Shown here in pieces: positions 44,554-44,687 of a DNA stretch of 44,687 bases. This DNA is from an uncultured Pelagibacteraceae bacterium (GTDB lineage: Bacteria > Pseudomonadota > Alphaproteobacteria > Pelagibacterales > Pelagibacteraceae): the NCBI GenBank assembly GCA_902578255.1, contig CACHCH010000005.1, positions 45,001 through 89,687 on the forward strand. The letters run 5' to 3'. Each line of letters starts with the position of its first letter. The stretch's first letter is position 1. The notes under the pieces were generated by a model, which saw nothing but the letters and a program-made list of their open reading frames with translations, did no database searches and was not told the DNA's origin. Position numbers and translations under genes: made by a program.

Positions 44554-44687
44554 TGATTAAATCTTCTTTTGGGACTGTTTTGTTATTTTCGCCCTTGATA
44601 CCTTTTAAATTTTTTATAGTTACAGTATTTTCATTAAATTCATTTTCACCACAAATGATTGCAACTGATAAATCTCGTTTATTTGCA
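44531..44687 (-). CDS. hisS: Histidyl-tRNA synthetase, C-terminal end (cut by window edge)
   Basis: The minus-strand frame ending in TGA at 44531-44533 reads DLSVAIICGENEF and then TVTIKNLK and NEVKKLI. This matches the end of the HisS anticodon-binding domain, where GENE-type and VxxKNL blocks are usual. About 51 residues are present; the rest lies to the right. It overlaps the start of hisZ by 23 bases, giving hisS-hisZ-hisG. Confidence 0.85.
   Translation of the reverse strand, partial: ANKRDLSVAIICGENEFNENTVTIKNLKGIKGENNKTVPKEDLINEVKKLI

Overview
This window reads as chromosomal DNA of a SAR11-type alphaproteobacterium (Candidatus Pelagibacter or a close relative). The evidence is strongly A+T-rich coding DNA, intergenic gaps of a few bases or outright overlaps, a 16S-tRNA-Ile-tRNA-Ala-23S operon, the alphaproteobacterial markers GcrA, DUF4167 and DUF1178, and a tandem glycine riboswitch directly in front of malate synthase G, an arrangement known from SAR11. 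I see no mobile element, phage gene, CRISPR array or obvious transferred island. Both ends are cut inside genes: 23S rRNA on the left and hisS on the right.

Layout. 1-3233 (minus): rRNA operon, read right to left from a promoter near 3220, with a long leader, 16S, tRNA-Ile(GAU), tRNA-Ala(UGC) and the 5' part of 23S. 3322-4614 (plus): M23 murein endopeptidase. 4619-9307 (minus): DUF4167, prmC, prfA, ispG, lysC. 9384-10106 (plus): ubiG. 10103-11873 (minus): DUF1178 and argJ. 11939-14503 (plus): secA. 14506-15600 (minus): accA with a C-terminal membrane anchor. 15709-18027 (plus): glycine riboswitch and glcB. 18019-20685 (minus): SRP RNA, dnaX, ybaB/ebfC, recR. 20732-22296 (minus): kdsB and pheA. 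22408-22947 (plus): membrane-anchored cytochrome c. 22939-25036 (minus): argD-argF. 25208-25702 (plus): gcrA. 25706-26692 (minus): NDUFA9-like protein. 26709-39133 (plus): fourteen abutting or overlapping genes, rnd-kdsD-lptC-lptB-aroA-cmk-rpsA-ihfB-pyrF-trpF-trpB-trpA-accD-folC. 39130-42747 (minus): trxA and a nuclease cluster (sbcB, a RecB/Cas4-type PD-(D/E)XK protein, rmuC). 42809-44687 (minus): hisS(partial)-hisZ-hisG.

The genes are mostly core housekeeping: translation (rRNA, RF1 and its methylase, S1), secretion (SRP RNA, SecA), replication and repair (DnaX, YbaB, RecR, IHF, three nucleases), envelope (KdsB, KdsD, LptC, LptB, AccA, AccD, M23), amino acids (Asp kinase, Arg, Trp, aromatic, His) and isoprenoid/quinone (IspG, UbiG).

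No wholly new system stands out. The points most worth a second look are: a cytidylate kinase whose P-loop lysine is alanine; a trpF-trpB-trpA set with non-canonical catalytic-loop residues; a dnaX A9 tract placed where slippage would release a gamma-like protein; a C-tail-anchored AccA; and a compact nuclease cluster.
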